A stretch of DNA of 64,000 nucleotides from Mucilaginibacter roseus (GCF_021215455.1 NZ_JAJPWV010000001.1:372001-436000), one strand, 5' to 3'; shown: positions 20,703 through 29,495, numbered from the stretch's first letter. Made by a program: numbers and translations. The notes: generated by a model from the letters alone, not told the origin.

Positions 20703-21422
20703 TTAATCTGAGAACCTCACATACAAACCGAAAAAATCTCCCACAGGTACGCTCCATTGTTGAACCGGAAACCATTCAGGTAAACCTGTGCAGGTCCATT
20801 CGAGGCTGTAATTACGGCCTTGTAAGGCTTCGTTAATTTTTTGAATGAGTAACGCCGGCGTGTAAAATGTTGCCGTAACGTAAAAGGGATTCTTACCAAA
20901 AAGTTGTTGCACCCTGCGCCTTAAAACCTTAGGTGAATTTCTGTTCATCATACCAAAGGCAATGCCATGTTTGCCCACCCGCGCGGCCTCCCGGATTACT
21001 TGTACCGGATCACGGTAATATTCAAAAGTGGTTATAAAAGCCACTGCATCAAAAGTGTTATCTTTAAAAGGCATGTAATGTGAGTCAGCGTTTACCAGGT
21101 CTCCTTTAAAAAGGTGCACGGCCTGGCCCAACATAAAAGGGGAGATGTCGCCCCCGGTAGCTTCAATACCGATCTCTCGCCACCACCTGGTAAAACGTGT
21201 TGTACCGCAACCAAACTCAAGTAATTCTTTTACGCGGGGATCTTTTTGCAGCAGTTGGGCCATCACTTTTTTTTGCCACACTTCTGCACGTTTATAGCGC
21301 CCTTCGTACCATTGCTCATACGTGTCGGTGTGTTCGCGGTTAAAAAACCACTCTTTGCGCCCTTGCCAGTTAGTAAGGCTTTTTGTGATCAGCCCAAAAT
21401 CAGTTTTCTGTTTTAATTCCAT
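20703..21422 (-). CDS. Class I SAM-dependent methyltransferase, riboswitch-controlled
   Basis: The start at ATG 21422 is preferred over a TTG six bases upstream; this gives 239 residues. A Rossmann methyltransferase core is evident: VKELLEFGCGTTRFTRWWREIGIEATGGDISPFML (motif I and the acidic end of strand 2), then YMPFKDNTFDAVAFITTFEYYRDPVQVIREAARVGKHGIAFGMMNRNS. The substrate is not recognisable. It is the first gene after the TPP riboswitch and the only methyltransferase of the operon, whose last gene encodes a Trm112-like protein. Confidence 0.85.
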   Translation of the reverse strand: MELKQKTDFGLITKSLTNWQGRKEWFFNREHTDTYEQWYEGRYKRAEVWQKKVMAQLLQKDPRVKELLEFGCGTTRFTRWWREIGIEATGGDISPFMLGQAVHLFKGDLVNADSHYMPFKDNTFDAVAFITTFEYYRDPVQVIREAARVGKHGIAFGMMNRNSPKVLRRRVQQLFGKNPFYVTATFYTPALLIQKINEALQGRNYSLEWTCTGLPEWFPVQQWSVPVGDFFGLYVRFSD

Positions 21423-21440
21423 TTTCAACAGGTATTAATG

Positions 21441-21491
21441 TAAAAAGCCTTGCTTCTGCGGCCTGTAAAACGGCGATAGAAACAAGGCTTT
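21441..21491 (-). terminator. Riboswitch expression-platform terminator
   Basis: Arms AAAGCCTTG and CAAGGCTTT (21483-21491 and 21444-21452) form a stem followed on the minus strand by TTTTTACA, just upstream of the methyltransferase start. Placed between the TPP aptamer and the first codon, it is the expected OFF structure for transcriptional control. Confidence 0.8.
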
Positions 21492-21534
21492 ACCTATTGA
21501 AAGCAGCTACAGCTGCCAAAAATCAATTGTTGGC

Positions 21535-21622
21535 CAGTGCATCCCTACGCCGGTATTATCCGTATCAGGTTTTCGGGTATTATCTCAGCCTTTGCGTTTA
21601 GCGAAAGCACCCCGTGCAAGTA
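21535..21622 (-). ncRNA. TPP riboswitch (THI-box) aptamer
   Basis: On the minus strand the conserved THI-box elements appear in order: ACGGGGTGC (around 21605-21616), GGCTGAGATAATACCCG (about 21574-21592), the signature ACCTGATACGGATAATACCG and GCGTAGGGATGC near 21540. The CTGAGA pyrimidine-sensor loop and the GCGTAGGGA strand of the closing helix are intact. A variable arm TTTCGCTAAACGCAAA lies between. It precedes the methyltransferase/AIR-synthase-like/ThiE-like/Trm112 operon, so all four genes should fall when thiamine pyrophosphate is plentiful. Confidence 0.96.
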
Positions 21623-21746
21623 TGGTTGCAATATATAACTTATTATTAAACTTTGAATAAAATTGATCTGCAATTTTTGATGCCACTCATATGTGTTAAA
21701 GGGGGTACACAAAAGCCAAGACAACTGCTTATTACCGTTGTGAATT

Positions 21747-22679
21747 CTAATTCACCTCGATGGAAACTTCTATATAATGATAAAATCCAATGTTATGGGT
21801 AGTGTTTTTATAAACTACGCCGAAGTAATACGTTCCGGATTCCCAAGCCTTGACTCCATTGATAGCATTGCCAATCGGCGTATTATTGTCTGTGGTTCCG
21901 CCAATAGTAAATGAAGGGAAAACGCGTATAGGCTGGAAGGTTACCGGATCCACAGTGGAGTTACTGAAGTACTCTGATTTGACCCAACCTTTATGCTCAA
22001 GTACATCGTAAACAATCACTTTGCTGAAGTCGATCTTTTCAATCGACTCCGGGCGGTGGTTCAATTTTTTATTAATGAGCAAAACGTACATCTTGCCATC
22101 GTCCTTAACATCTGTTATGGTAACCTGAGATTTAATAACATCGCCTGTTTTAAGCTTCGAACCTTCTACTGTGAATTTTCCATTGCGATAAAAACGGGCG
22201 TCGTTAGCAAAAATATTGAAGATACTGGCGGCCGGATTTACCGGTACGTTAGCCGCCATATAAATAGTAATGCTTTTTTTTATTTCAAGTTTACTACCGC
22301 TTTGGTCATTTATAACGATTAAAAAGTCATACTTCCCTTCCGGTGCGTTGTCTGGAATATTAAAGTGCTTGTGTACCGTGGCGTTTTTGGCATCCTTATA
22401 CTCCCAGGTAATTTCATGTTGCCAGGTTTTTGTGTAGTTTTCACCTTGCCTTTGCAGAATTTTGATCTGAATATTCTCTAACTTCGTTGCAGCCAAAACC
22501 TCAGCGTTGAAGTGAAAGTCTTTACCTATTACACCAATTTCGTTGTTATTTAGTCCAACCTCAATATTGGTAATGTCGGGAACTGGCTTGTCTGGCTCGG
22601 ATTGTTTTTCCTTTTTGCAAGCAGAAAATAAGGCTATGGTAAGGCTTATGATCACCAGGTTTCTGAATGGTCCTCTCAT
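21747..22679 (-). CDS. DUF4625-type lipoprotein (long form)
   Basis: The 310-residue lipoprotein (lipobox FSAC, Cys21) starts its mature part with DKPVPDITNIEVGLNNNEIGVIGKDFHFNAEVLA, the same opening as the 237-residue neighbour, followed by TVHKHFNIPDNAPEGKYDFLIVINDQSG. That is one DUF4625-like immunoglobulin-type domain to about residue 140. The remaining half (YFSNSTVDPVTFQPIRVFPSFTIGG ...) is a second beta-rich domain not recognised. It is last in the minus-strand set and starts five bases after the previous stop. Role unknown; the context suggests a surface binding partner of the TonB receptor. Confidence 0.8.
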   Translation of the reverse strand: MRGPFRNLVIISLTIALFSACKKEKQSEPDKPVPDITNIEVGLNNNEIGVIGKDFHFNAEVLAATKLENIQIKILQRQGENYTKTWQHEITWEYKDAKNATVHKHFNIPDNAPEGKYDFLIVINDQSGSKLEIKKSITIYMAANVPVNPAASIFNIFANDARFYRNGKFTVEGSKLKTGDVIKSQVTITDVKDDGKMYVLLINKKLNHRPESIEKIDFSKVIVYDVLEHKGWVKSEYFSNSTVDPVTFQPIRVFPSFTIGGTTDNNTPIGNAINGVKAWESGTYYFGVVYKNTTHNIGFYHYIEVSIEVN

Positions 22680-22684
22680 GTTTC

Positions 22685-23161
22685 TTATTGTATTTTTATG
22701 CTGATGCCTTTAATAGTTTGCCAACCCTCCTTGTCCACCAGCCTTATCAGAAAGTGATAATCACCCGGGTCAATGTCGGCGGGTACGTTAATAGTTTGGT
22801 TAACCTTGTATGTTCTCAAACCAGAAGGTATCGTGTAGCTTTGTACTAACAGAAAGGGTTTAACAGGTGTCTTTTTTGGAGATAATACACACTCTGTTAC
22901 CTCAGTGCTATGACTGTGGTGATCAAAATTGTGATGTACATCTACACCTAACGTACCCAGTTCGGCATTGTCGGTAACATTGGCTATAAATGTAAAGCTC
23001 TCACCCCTTTTTATAACACTGCACTGTTTAGGGAATGCATTTGCCGCAGAAATATCTATCACCGGATATTCCTTATCAATTTGCACATCATTTTTTTTAC
23101 TACATCCGCTTGCAACTGCTAAGGCAAGCGCGGCCGCGAATATTTTTACTGTTAATTTCAT
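22685..23161 (-). CDS. DUF4625-type lipoprotein, His-rich loop
   Basis: The 158-residue lipoprotein (ASGC, Cys20) is a single DUF4625-like domain with NVPADIDPGDYHFLIRLVDKEGW matching the repeats in its neighbours. Its middle carries VDVHHNFDHHSHSTEV, six histidines within about a dozen residues. Such clustering suggests a metal-binding loop, as inference. A GC-rich hairpin separates it from the upstream DUF4625 gene. Confidence 0.8.
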   Translation of the reverse strand: MKLTVKIFAAALALAVASGCSKKNDVQIDKEYPVIDISAANAFPKQCSVIKRGESFTFIANVTDNAELGTLGVDVHHNFDHHSHSTEVTECVLSPKKTPVKPFLLVQSYTIPSGLRTYKVNQTINVPADIDPGDYHFLIRLVDKEGWQTIKGISIKIQ

Positions 23162-23180
23162 ATCAAATTTTTTAAATAAA

Positions 23181-23201
23181 GGGGCAGCCTTGCGCTGCCC
23201 C
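23181..23201 (-). terminator. Intra-operon hairpin, possible partial terminator
   Basis: Perfect 8-bp arms GGGGCAGC and GCTGCCCC around a 5-base loop, followed on the minus strand by TTTATTTAAAAAATTT. It lies between two DUF4625 genes and could lower expression of the two distal genes or protect the upstream mRNA end. Confidence 0.6.
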
Positions 23202-23239
23202 CGCCTATATTAACTATAAACTGATCCTATGCAGGGATG

Positions 23240-23953
23240 TTAAGGCTTATCAAAATGTTCTTCAAACTCATTTTCTTTACCTGCCTGGTCAACTACTTTA
23301 AGGTGCACATGATAATGGCCTTTGGGCGCTGCAGTAACATCAATGTGTTTATGCAGGTTGTAGGTGGTTTGGCCAATCATCGTGGCATCGGTGTAAGTCA
23401 CCTCTTTTTCCCAGCCATTGCCGTGTACTTCAACTATTGCTTTAGCAATTTTATTTGTCGCGGTTATATCGGCTTCCAGGTGCAGGTCATTACCGGCTGT
23501 GTTAAGGCCAACTTCGAAACCGGTTACAGAAGGTAGGGTAGGGTCTGATGAAATTTTTAGTTCGAATTCAGTTTCAGTAACCTGGCCTGCCTGGTCAACC
23601 ACTTTAATATGGCCATGATAGTCTCCTAAAACGGCATCCGCAGGTACATCAACATGTTTGTGGAACTCCGCATTCTTTTGTCCGGCAAAGCCTTCGGTAT
23701 AAGTTTGAGTAAGTTTCCAACCTGCACCTGTTTCCGGGTGAATTTCTAACACTACTTCACTGATGTTAGCCTCGGCAGTGATTTGTGCCTCTACGTGCAG
23801 GTCATTACCAGGGTGGGCGATCTTGCTGTTGTTAGTGCCTACTTCTAAACCCGTAATAGTAGGTTTAGGGGCCAATTGCTTGTCTTTTTTACAGGCGGCC
23901 AAAAGGCTAAGGCCTATCAAAAGAATGCCTGCAAATTGTTTTGTTGTTTTCAT
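23240..23953 (-). CDS. Tandem DUF4625 lipoprotein
   Basis: The 237-residue lipoprotein (LAAC, Cys21) contains two copies of the DUF4625-like domain, about 33-130 and 138-230. Each copy opens with GLEVGTN/GFEVGLN and NDLHVEA/NDLHLEA and ends HKHVDVPADAVLGDYHGHIKVVDQAGQ or HKHIDVTAAPKGHYHVHLKVVDQAGK. The paired HKH and HxH motifs in each repeat are candidate metal ligands. It begins 35 bases after the TonB receptor stop and is probably cotranscribed. Confidence 0.83.
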   Translation of the reverse strand: MKTTKQFAGILLIGLSLLAACKKDKQLAPKPTITGLEVGTNNSKIAHPGNDLHVEAQITAEANISEVVLEIHPETGAGWKLTQTYTEGFAGQKNAEFHKHVDVPADAVLGDYHGHIKVVDQAGQVTETEFELKISSDPTLPSVTGFEVGLNTAGNDLHLEADITATNKIAKAIVEVHGNGWEKEVTYTDATMIGQTTYNLHKHIDVTAAPKGHYHVHLKVVDQAGKENEFEEHFDKP

Positions 23954-23988
23954 ACGCTTTAATTTTTAATTATTATTGATTTGTTGTT

Positions 23989-26406
23989 TTATTGGCTATT
24001 GCTGCGCCCAAACGGAACCTTTACAGAAAGTATGATGTTGCGCCCAGCTTCGGGTAATGATATGAGCCTGTAAAAGCTGGTGTGATTGAGATACCTTGTG
24101 TTTAATACATTTTGTACCTGCAGGCTAAAATTGAGCAACCTGCTGCCCGCCCGTAGTTTTGCGCCGGCCTGTATATTCCATACGTGATAGCCGGGCGTTT
24201 CCCGCTCGGGCGGAACGATGTTGTTTTGCTTCGCGGTTATGCGGTAGTCAACAGATAGGTAAGGCGATATTAATATACCTGCTTTTGCCGGCTGATAGGT
24301 TAAATTAAATAATGCCGAAGGCGGTGGCGAAAAAGGTAAGGTATAGCCAGCTTTGTCTCCGGATAGTTGTTCGGCGTACAGGTACTCGCCCAGTACCTCG
24401 ACACTTAGTGCCGAAGCGATATTGTACCGTACCTGCAACTCGCCGCCATAGCGCGATACACGACTTTCCTGATAGTTGAAAACCTGGTTACCGGCACCGT
24501 ATAAATAATCTAAATCAGCAGTGGGGTTGAGGTAGATATAGTTAGGAAAGTAGTTATAGAACGGACTTAACTGAACATTCCATCGCGCTGTGCTCCAAGC
24601 CAGCGTGAGGTCAGCCTGATAGCTTTGTTCGGGGTTAAGGTTGGGGTTACCTCGTTCGTAGCTGAAGTAGTGATAATTTACACCGTTAGCTGACAACTCT
24701 TTGGCAATAGGCATTCTGAAGCTTTTACCTACGTTAGCCTTTAAACTGAATGGATTATTGGGCGTATAATTTACTCCAAGTGACCATACCAGGCTGTTGA
24801 AGTTGCGTTTTAGATTATCAGCGCGTACCAGGTTTTCGCCTTCAGTAGGGAACCAATCGGTATACCTGAAAGTGTTTAGTTTCCCGTGGTCATAACGTAA
24901 TGCCGCGTGCAGCAAAACTTTATCGCTTAATTTAAATTTATCATAAGCAAAGATACCCGCAGTAGTTTGGTTAAATGCGGGCACCAGAAAGCCCCATCCG
25001 CTTATTCCATTATCCTGATGTTCGCCGTTAAAGCCAATCGTAACCTCATGATTATTTAATGTCAGCTTATCTCGTAAGTTCAACGAGTAAACCTTTTTGT
25101 TGAATTCGCGCTCCAGATCAACCGGAATGGTCATACTTGCCGGGTAATCCGGCGGCATGTAACCGTGATTAACATACTGGCTAAACTCCTGCCTGAAGTT
25201 GTGCTGATAGCCAAGATCGGCCTGCAGCAAATGTTTACCTATTGCCAGTTGACTGCGGTTGATCACCTTAAAGTGATTAACCTGCTGACTGGGTAGCATG
25301 ATGTCCCGATTGGATTGATCGTATTGTTCAGTATTTACGCGACGCGGTTCCAACCCATGTGCATTAGCAAAAAAGCCGCTGTTAGCGTAAACGTTAGAGA
25401 TGTAAAACACCGACCTGCTATTTTTGCTGATGTAGCCGGTATTGAGATGCAGGCCTGTTTCACGCCCCGCGGTGTTACGTAAAAAGTTATTGTTCAGCGT
25501 TACCGGGTAGTTGTAAACTTGCACTGTATCGGTAGGTACACGGTAATCTCCGTAGTTTTGATAAGTGAACCTCGAATCAAAGAACCAGTTGCTTTTACGT
25601 GAAAATACGTTTACCGATGTACCCAGCAGGTTGTTATTGCTTTTCCCGATCAGGTCAACAAAGCCGCCAGTGGCGTTGGCTGCCGGCGGCAGTGCCGGTT
25701 TTACATCAATAACACCGCCTATAGCGTCTGACCCGTAAACAAATGATGCAGCTCCCTTTATCAGCTCAACTTCGCCCGCGGCAAACTGGTCTAACTCCAA
25801 CCCATGGTCCGCTCCCCACTGCTGGCCCTCGTGTTTAATTCCTTTATCGGTCACTACAACCCGGTTAAAGCCCAGCCCGCGTATCAATGGTTTTGATTGC
25901 CCCGAGCCAATACCTATGGTTTTGATACCAGGCAAACGTGAAAGTGTACCCATTAAACTACCACCCAGGTTGCGCTGTATAAAGTCGGCACTAACCACCT
26001 CAACGTTCATGGATTCAGTTTGCTTTCGTTCATCGGCGAAACGATCTTTAACCTGTACCTCGCTTAGTTGGTTATTGGCAATTTTCATTTGCACATGCAC
26101 ATGCTCCTCGGCACTCTTTACGGTCAAAACCCTTTCAAGTGGCTTAAAGCCCAGCCTCGAGAAGCTCATTTTATAGGTGGCACCGCCAGCTACGTTGAAA
26201 TGGAAATGGCCCAACGAGTCAGAATACAGATGCAGGTTGTTGTCGGCAACCATTACAAGCACGTGGGTTAAAGGCTTTTCGTTAGCATCAACCACAGTAC
26301 CGTGTATAGTTGATTGTTGAGCTAAAGCAGTAATGCTCAAAAAGCAAAAGAGAAACGAGACAACAGCAGCTCTTAAAAGCTGTGCAGGCAAATTTGTAGT
26401 ATGCAC
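23989..26406 (-). CDS. TonB-dependent receptor, ZnuD-like
   Basis: The 805-residue protein has a signal peptide (ending ITALAQ), a carboxypeptidase-regulatory-like domain (about 30-115, with EEHVHVQM), a TonB plug (LSRLPGIKTIGIGSGQSKPLIRGLGFNRVVVTDKG, DHGLELDQFAAGEVELIKGAASFVYGSDAIGGVID) and a 22-strand-type barrel ending KVPFG. The plug phrase with DHGLELDQFAA followed by a GAA-x-x-YG-x-x-AIGGV block is characteristic of ZnuD-like receptors, which import zinc in proteobacteria. Metal uptake is therefore likely. Surrounding His-rich lipoproteins strengthen this; the metal itself is not proven. Confidence 0.88.
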   Translation of the reverse strand: MHTTNLPAQLLRAAVVSFLFCFLSITALAQQSTIHGTVVDANEKPLTHVLVMVADNNLHLYSDSLGHFHFNVAGGATYKMSFSRLGFKPLERVLTVKSAEEHVHVQMKIANNQLSEVQVKDRFADERKQTESMNVEVVSADFIQRNLGGSLMGTLSRLPGIKTIGIGSGQSKPLIRGLGFNRVVVTDKGIKHEGQQWGADHGLELDQFAAGEVELIKGAASFVYGSDAIGGVIDVKPALPPAANATGGFVDLIGKSNNNLLGTSVNVFSRKSNWFFDSRFTYQNYGDYRVPTDTVQVYNYPVTLNNNFLRNTAGRETGLHLNTGYISKNSRSVFYISNVYANSGFFANAHGLEPRRVNTEQYDQSNRDIMLPSQQVNHFKVINRSQLAIGKHLLQADLGYQHNFRQEFSQYVNHGYMPPDYPASMTIPVDLEREFNKKVYSLNLRDKLTLNNHEVTIGFNGEHQDNGISGWGFLVPAFNQTTAGIFAYDKFKLSDKVLLHAALRYDHGKLNTFRYTDWFPTEGENLVRADNLKRNFNSLVWSLGVNYTPNNPFSLKANVGKSFRMPIAKELSANGVNYHYFSYERGNPNLNPEQSYQADLTLAWSTARWNVQLSPFYNYFPNYIYLNPTADLDYLYGAGNQVFNYQESRVSRYGGELQVRYNIASALSVEVLGEYLYAEQLSGDKAGYTLPFSPPPSALFNLTYQPAKAGILISPYLSVDYRITAKQNNIVPPERETPGYHVWNIQAGAKLRAGSRLLNFSLQVQNVLNTRYLNHTSFYRLISLPEAGRNIILSVKVPFGRSNSQ

Positions 26407-26590
26407 AAAGAGTAAGTTTAAGCCGTTTTAGGGCAGATTAACATAATGATGGGAGGATGCTACTGAATTTGGGCTTAGTACACAAATTGTAGCAGGCTAA
26501 GCAGAGGAATACGAAATCAATACAAATTCTTCAGCCGGTTGTCAGGTTATACAGACCGCACCAGGCAGGAGAAAAATATTGAATACTTAC

Positions 26591-26941
26591 TTAGCAGGAA
26601 AGAGTAGGAGGGCCTTTATTGGTAAAGCCCTGCAATGTGAATTTATAAACACCAGCATAGCACCTGGTAAGCAGTGTAACCGCTTTTGTTACCGGAACTG
26701 TAATTATCGAAGGGCAACTCCAATGAGCATGATGAGACTGTTTTTGAACAATATAATCGCAAACAGAGCATTTTTCAGGCGAATACGCGTATTCCGTGTC
26801 GGCATCGTCTTGATCAATGCGTGCGTTTTGATGTTTATGTAGCACCTGAACAGCTGTGATGGCTATAAAAACAAATACCAGCATCATCGATATGATTTTA
26901 CTGAATAGTTTGGGCCTGCACGATGTTCCTAAATGCAACAT
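26591..26941 (-). CDS. Cys/His-rich small membrane protein
   Basis: The 116-residue protein has one N-terminal hydrophobic helix (about 14-32, KIISMMLVFVFIAITAVQVLH), then HKH, an acidic stretch, CSVCDYIVQKQSHHAHWSC and a conserved-looking C-terminal tail FTNKGPPTLSC. The helix plus CxxC and HH/HxH motifs resembles DUF2946-like periplasmic proteins found beside copper and zinc TonB receptors. It is the first gene of the set, 184 bases ahead of the receptor. Role in metal handling is inference. Confidence 0.72.
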   Translation of the reverse strand: MLHLGTSCRPKLFSKIISMMLVFVFIAITAVQVLHKHQNARIDQDDADTEYAYSPEKCSVCDYIVQKQSHHAHWSCPSIITVPVTKAVTLLTRCYAGVYKFTLQGFTNKGPPTLSC

Positions 26942-27324
26942 GGGTGCAAATTTGAAATTTTATTATGACAATGTCAATTAAAATATTCAATTTGATCACC
27001 ATGGATTTATAATTATACCATGTTTACGATGGGTATGACGTTGACAACGACTGCTATAGCATGTCGGTTTGAAGGTTAAATAGTTGTAGTTAATTTAATT
27101 AAGAGATTGCCAACTTGCGTTGGCTCCGCTTGCAGATAATTATTTGCTGATCTACCTTACGGATATTGGTCATGATATGTCGAGGAGAATCCGGCCGCTG
27201 CTATAGAACATTTTGAGAGCAAATCGTCTCTTGAATTTAACAGATCCACCCTGACACAAGATGAGGCTTTTTCGTTTTTAATACATTTCCGCTATTTTAG
27301 CATAACCGGGCACCACCTGTAAAC
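26942..27324. promoter_or_regulatory. Divergent promoter region with two short palindromes
   Basis: This 383-base region separates the minus-strand metal-uptake set from the plus-strand AraC gene. Two perfect 11-base palindromes stand out: TGACAATGTCA (26966-26976), only 25 bases upstream of the start of the Cys/His-rich gene, and CGTTGACAACG (27039-27049). Both contain TTGACA/TTGACAA halves and could be sites for a metalloregulator, but no regulator is identified. No gene seen here. Confidence 0.4.
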
Positions 27325-28104
27325 ATGCGTAGCTCATGGATAATTAGAATGGACGAAGCCTTCTCGCTCAAATTTCTTCTGCCGCCTCCATCTGTAGCGG
27401 CCTATGTAGAAAACATTGGTATGTTCCAAAATGAGTCAACCGAAACCAAAGAAGTAGTTGTACTGCCTGATGGTCGTGTTGACCTGTTTTTTTGGCGAAA
27501 TGGCACCGACCCTTTCCAGGTTTTGTTAATGGGTTTAGAAACAATGCCAGAGCAACGCTACGTGCTACCCCAAACCAAAGCTTTTGTGATCAGCTTTAAG
27601 CCACTTGCAGTAGATTATATCCTAAGAGATTCAATAGCCGGAATATTAAACACTGCGAAAATACTGACCCATGATTTTTGGGATTTCAACGAAGATATTT
27701 TGAAAGATTTTGAGGCTTTTTATGAAAAAGCTGTAGCCAAGATCAACTCACTCATCCCAGATGAAATAGATAATCGGAAACTCAAACTCTTTAACCTGAT
27801 CTACACCTCAAACGGCGAATTAACGGTTGCCCAGCTTTCTGACCAGGTGGGTTGGAGCAGCCGACAAATCAACCGTTATTTTAATCAGCAATTCGGCTTA
27901 TCTTTAAAAGCTTACTGCAATATCCTGCGTTTCAGAGCCTCACTACAACACATTGCCTATGGCAAATTATTTCCTGAGTTTAATTTTACCGATCAGGCCT
28001 ATTTTATAAAGGCCATAAAAAGGTTTGCCGGAGTAGTACCCGGGGAGCTGTCGCGCAATCAAAACGACCGATTTCTACTATTATCCCTCCTGAAGCAGAA
28101 ATAA
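27325..28104 (+). CDS. AraC-family regulator next to TetX-like gene
   Basis: The 259-residue protein opens with the DUF6597-like sensing domain (VAAYVENIGMF, VVLPDGRVDLFFWRNG, ISFKPLAVDYIL) and ends with an AraC-type DNA-binding region (AQLSDQVGWSSRQINRYFNQQFGLSLKAYCNILRFRASLQHI). The second HTH is degenerate. ATG 27349 is an alternative start. It ends 27 bases before the flavin monooxygenase gene and probably forms an operon with it, acting as its local regulator. Confidence 0.87.
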   Translation: MRSSWIIRMDEAFSLKFLLPPPSVAAYVENIGMFQNESTETKEVVVLPDGRVDLFFWRNGTDPFQVLLMGLETMPEQRYVLPQTKAFVISFKPLAVDYILRDSIAGILNTAKILTHDFWDFNEDILKDFEAFYEKAVAKINSLIPDEIDNRKLKLFNLIYTSNGELTVAQLSDQVGWSSRQINRYFNQQFGLSLKAYCNILRFRASLQHIAYGKLFPEFNFTDQAYFIKAIKRFAGVVPGELSRNQNDRFLLLSLLKQK

Positions 28105-28131
28105 TTTTGTGCCGTACTTAATTGACAAGGC

Positions 28132-29289
28132 ATGTTATTACACAACAAACAAGTAGCCGTTGTGGGCGGTGGCCCCGGCGGCTTAATATTAGCAAAACTA
28201 TTACAGCTAAGAGGCATCAAGGTTAAGGTTTACGAACGTGATGCTGATAAAAACGCCCGCGTGCAGGGTTCACCTTTAGATATGCACAAAAACTCCGGAA
28301 TGGCGGCTCTTCGCGCGGCGGGTTTGGATGAAGTGTTCAGGCATAACTTTATGCCTGGTGCCGATAGAAAGCTGATAGTAAACGAACGGGCCGAGGTATT
28401 TTTGAGTGATCATGATAAGCCCGAAGAAAATTTTGGTCATGATCACTTTCGCCCGGAGATTGACCGTGGTATGTTGAGAAAAATCCTGCTGAACTCCCTG
28501 CATCCCGAAACGGTTGTTTGGGACAGTCATTTCATTTTAATGGAAAAGGAAAGCGAAGGCTGGCAGTTGCATTTTAGAAATGGCAATACAGTTTATGCCG
28601 ATATAGTTGTTGCAGCAGATGGTGCCAACTCTAAAATAAGGCCTTACCTCACCGATGTTAAACCATTTTATTCCGGCATTACTATGCTTGAAGGTAACGT
28701 GCCTAACGCCGCAAGCCGTGCCCCGCAGGTTAACGAATTGATAAGAGGCGGTAAGATAATGGCTTTCGGTAAAAGCAAAAACTTACTGCTCGGCCAGAAA
28801 GGCAATGGAGATATTGGTTTTTACGCGAGCCTTAAAGTACCGGAAAACTGGGCAGCAAACAACGGTTTAAATTACAGCGACAACGCCCGGGTGTTAAATT
28901 GGTTTAAACAGGAGTATGCCGGTTGGAGCAGTATTTGGTACGAATTATTTGCCAATGCGGAAACGCCGTTCATTCCGCGGCGAATTTATTGTATGCCATT
29001 GAATCAAACGTGGAGAACTCAGCCCAACTTAACCATCTTAGGCGATGCTGCGCATGTAATGCCACCCTTTGCCGGCGAGGGGGCTAACATGGCTATGCTT
29101 GATGCCCTTGAGTTATGTAATTGTTTAACACGCGATAAATACCCAACGCTACATGAAGCTATTGCTACCTACGAAACTCAGATGCGTCATCGTGCCGCAG
29201 AAGCCGCCCGAGAATCGTTACTAAACGGTGAACGCATGCATTCTGAAACTGCTTTGGATGAAATGCTAAGTATGTTTAAAAGCCATTGA
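28132..29289 (+). CDS. TetX-like FAD-dependent monooxygenase
   Basis: The 385-residue protein is a class A flavin monooxygenase: dinucleotide motif GGGPGG (12-17) with the acidic end of strand 2 at VYERD, the DG motif at ADGANSKIR (163-170) and the FAD ribityl motif GDAAHVMPPFAGEGAN (304-319). It shares TetX-like landmarks such as YERDADKNARVQGSPLDMHKNSG and ILLNSLHPETVVWDSHF. TetX enzymes hydroxylate and inactivate tetracyclines; related chromosomal enzymes act on other aromatics. Whether this one accepts tetracycline cannot be read from sequence. Confidence 0.88.
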   Translation: MLLHNKQVAVVGGGPGGLILAKLLQLRGIKVKVYERDADKNARVQGSPLDMHKNSGMAALRAAGLDEVFRHNFMPGADRKLIVNERAEVFLSDHDKPEENFGHDHFRPEIDRGMLRKILLNSLHPETVVWDSHFILMEKESEGWQLHFRNGNTVYADIVVAADGANSKIRPYLTDVKPFYSGITMLEGNVPNAASRAPQVNELIRGGKIMAFGKSKNLLLGQKGNGDIGFYASLKVPENWAANNGLNYSDNARVLNWFKQEYAGWSSIWYELFANAETPFIPRRIYCMPLNQTWRTQPNLTILGDAAHVMPPFAGEGANMAMLDALELCNCLTRDKYPTLHEAIATYETQMRHRAAEAARESLLNGERMHSETALDEMLSMFKSH

Positions 29290-29495
29290 ATTTAAACTTG
29301 AAGGTACTTAACATTAACCAGAAATTGCTTTTGTATCTCACATGATACAGGCAATTTAATCAGCTCGTTAGCATGATATATATATATCACTACCTTGAGA
29401 TATATTGTAAACATAACGCGTGTTTAAAAGTTAATATGATGGATTAGGGGAGGGTAAAACAAATTTTATTATCGCTAAGAGACGACAAAAGAATT

